This document shows, in pieces, positions 30,929-31,118 of a stretch of DNA of 31,118 nucleotides. A program made the translations under genes and the position numbers. Location: IMG/VR virus record IMGVR_UViG_3300043410_002455, positions 1-31,118 of that record; one strand, given 5' to 3'. Source of the stretch: a virus. Below the pieces are notes generated by a model, which saw nothing but the letters and a program-made list of their open reading frames with translations, did not search any database and was not told the origin of the DNA. How positions within the stretch are numbered: the first letter of the stretch is position 1; each line of letters begins with the position of its first letter.

Positions 30929-31118
30929 AATTCTCTTAATATTTTTGCGATTTCCATATCCAAAGGAATATCTGAGGAAATTATTTTAATTCCATTAAAT
31001 TGAATTTCATTTGGCATTCTATTTAAATAAACTAAAAAAGTTTTTAATGCGCTATAACAATTTTCATCTAATTTAAAAAATAACATTTTATTTACTGCTA
31101 TAGTAGGCTCAAATACAT
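30925..31118 (-). CDS. Truncated gene at the window edge (C-terminal about 63 aa seen)
   Basis: An open frame runs in from the right edge: VFEPTIAVNKMLFFKLDENC, then YSALKTFLVYLNRMPNEIQF and NGIKIISSDIPLDMEIAKIL, ending REL. The frame is open to the last base, so the start lies outside the window; an inner ATG at 31086 is possible but has no clear ribosome site. The stop overlaps the next start (ATGA). The family is not recognised. Confidence 0.65.
   Translation of the reverse strand, partial: VFEPTIAVNKMLFFKLDENCYSALKTFLVYLNRMPNEIQFNGIKIISSDIPLDMEIAKILREL

Noticed and set aside
1-31118. tRNA genes
   Set aside because: No cloverleaf with a T-loop GTTCGA-type box was recognised on either strand while reading; a covariance search was not possible.

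Overview
The window looks like part of a tailed-phage genome of the T4-like myovirus type: AT-rich, densely packed, almost all on the minus strand. The main evidence is a T4 gp61-type DNA primase, phage nrdB/nrdA, thyX, a MazG-type pyrophosphohydrolase and a GIY-YIG homing endonuclease inside a large tail-fibre cluster. Boxes matching the T4 late-promoter element (TATAAATA / TAATAAATA) sit in front of the fibre genes. A lipoprotein and an outer-membrane barrel protein with Gram-negative export signals suggest a Gram-negative host. The host genus cannot be read from the sequence.

Layout. (1) 1-17185, minus strand: late adhesion module. A divergent promoter region (about 17186-17303) starts a leftward run of two long fibre proteins (1091 and 721 aa), a homing endonuclease, a 641-aa six-repeat protein, a tail-fibre chaperone-like protein, and a 954-aa virion protein with three small structural proteins around it. 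Two tip-like proteins follow (one Gly-rich, one propeller-like), with a small accessory protein between them. Behind its own late-type promoter comes a 553-aa fibre with a collagen-like stretch. Three fibres share one roughly 115-residue module, and two tip proteins share an N-terminal adaptor, so the cluster looks built by domain shuffling. (2) 17304-20349, plus strand: an 846-aa protein made almost wholly of about 20-residue repeats and a 162-aa structural protein. (3) 20350-20723: a convergent non-coding junction with three GC-rich hairpins, an array in strict 10-bp register and a second direct repeat. (4) 20724-31118, minus strand: replication, nucleotide and envelope genes. In transcription order from the right: a truncated gene, a short MKTFKQFLED-type protein, a DUF5856-like protein, two coiled-coil small proteins, primase, a 56-aa linker gene, thyX, a 72-aa gene, mazG, a 61-aa two-helix membrane protein, an outer-membrane protein, a 64-aa gene, an SPFH lipoprotein, nrdB, nrdA, a 91-aa gene, a 50-aa two-helix membrane protein, two zinc-ribbon proteins, a GIY-YIG nuclease and a 53-aa hydrophobic protein.

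How they work together: NrdAB and ThyX supply deoxynucleotides and dTMP, MazG removes unwanted NTPs, and the primase starts lagging-strand synthesis. Envelope proteins encoded among these genes may modify or protect the infected cell surface. The late module builds the host-recognition apparatus. Many genes are coupled by ATGA or TAATG overlaps. Five short ORFs (50-56 aa, or cut by the window edge) were found by hand reading. Three of them, at 28353-28523, 30040-30192 and the truncated 30925-31118, are well supported by gene overlaps.
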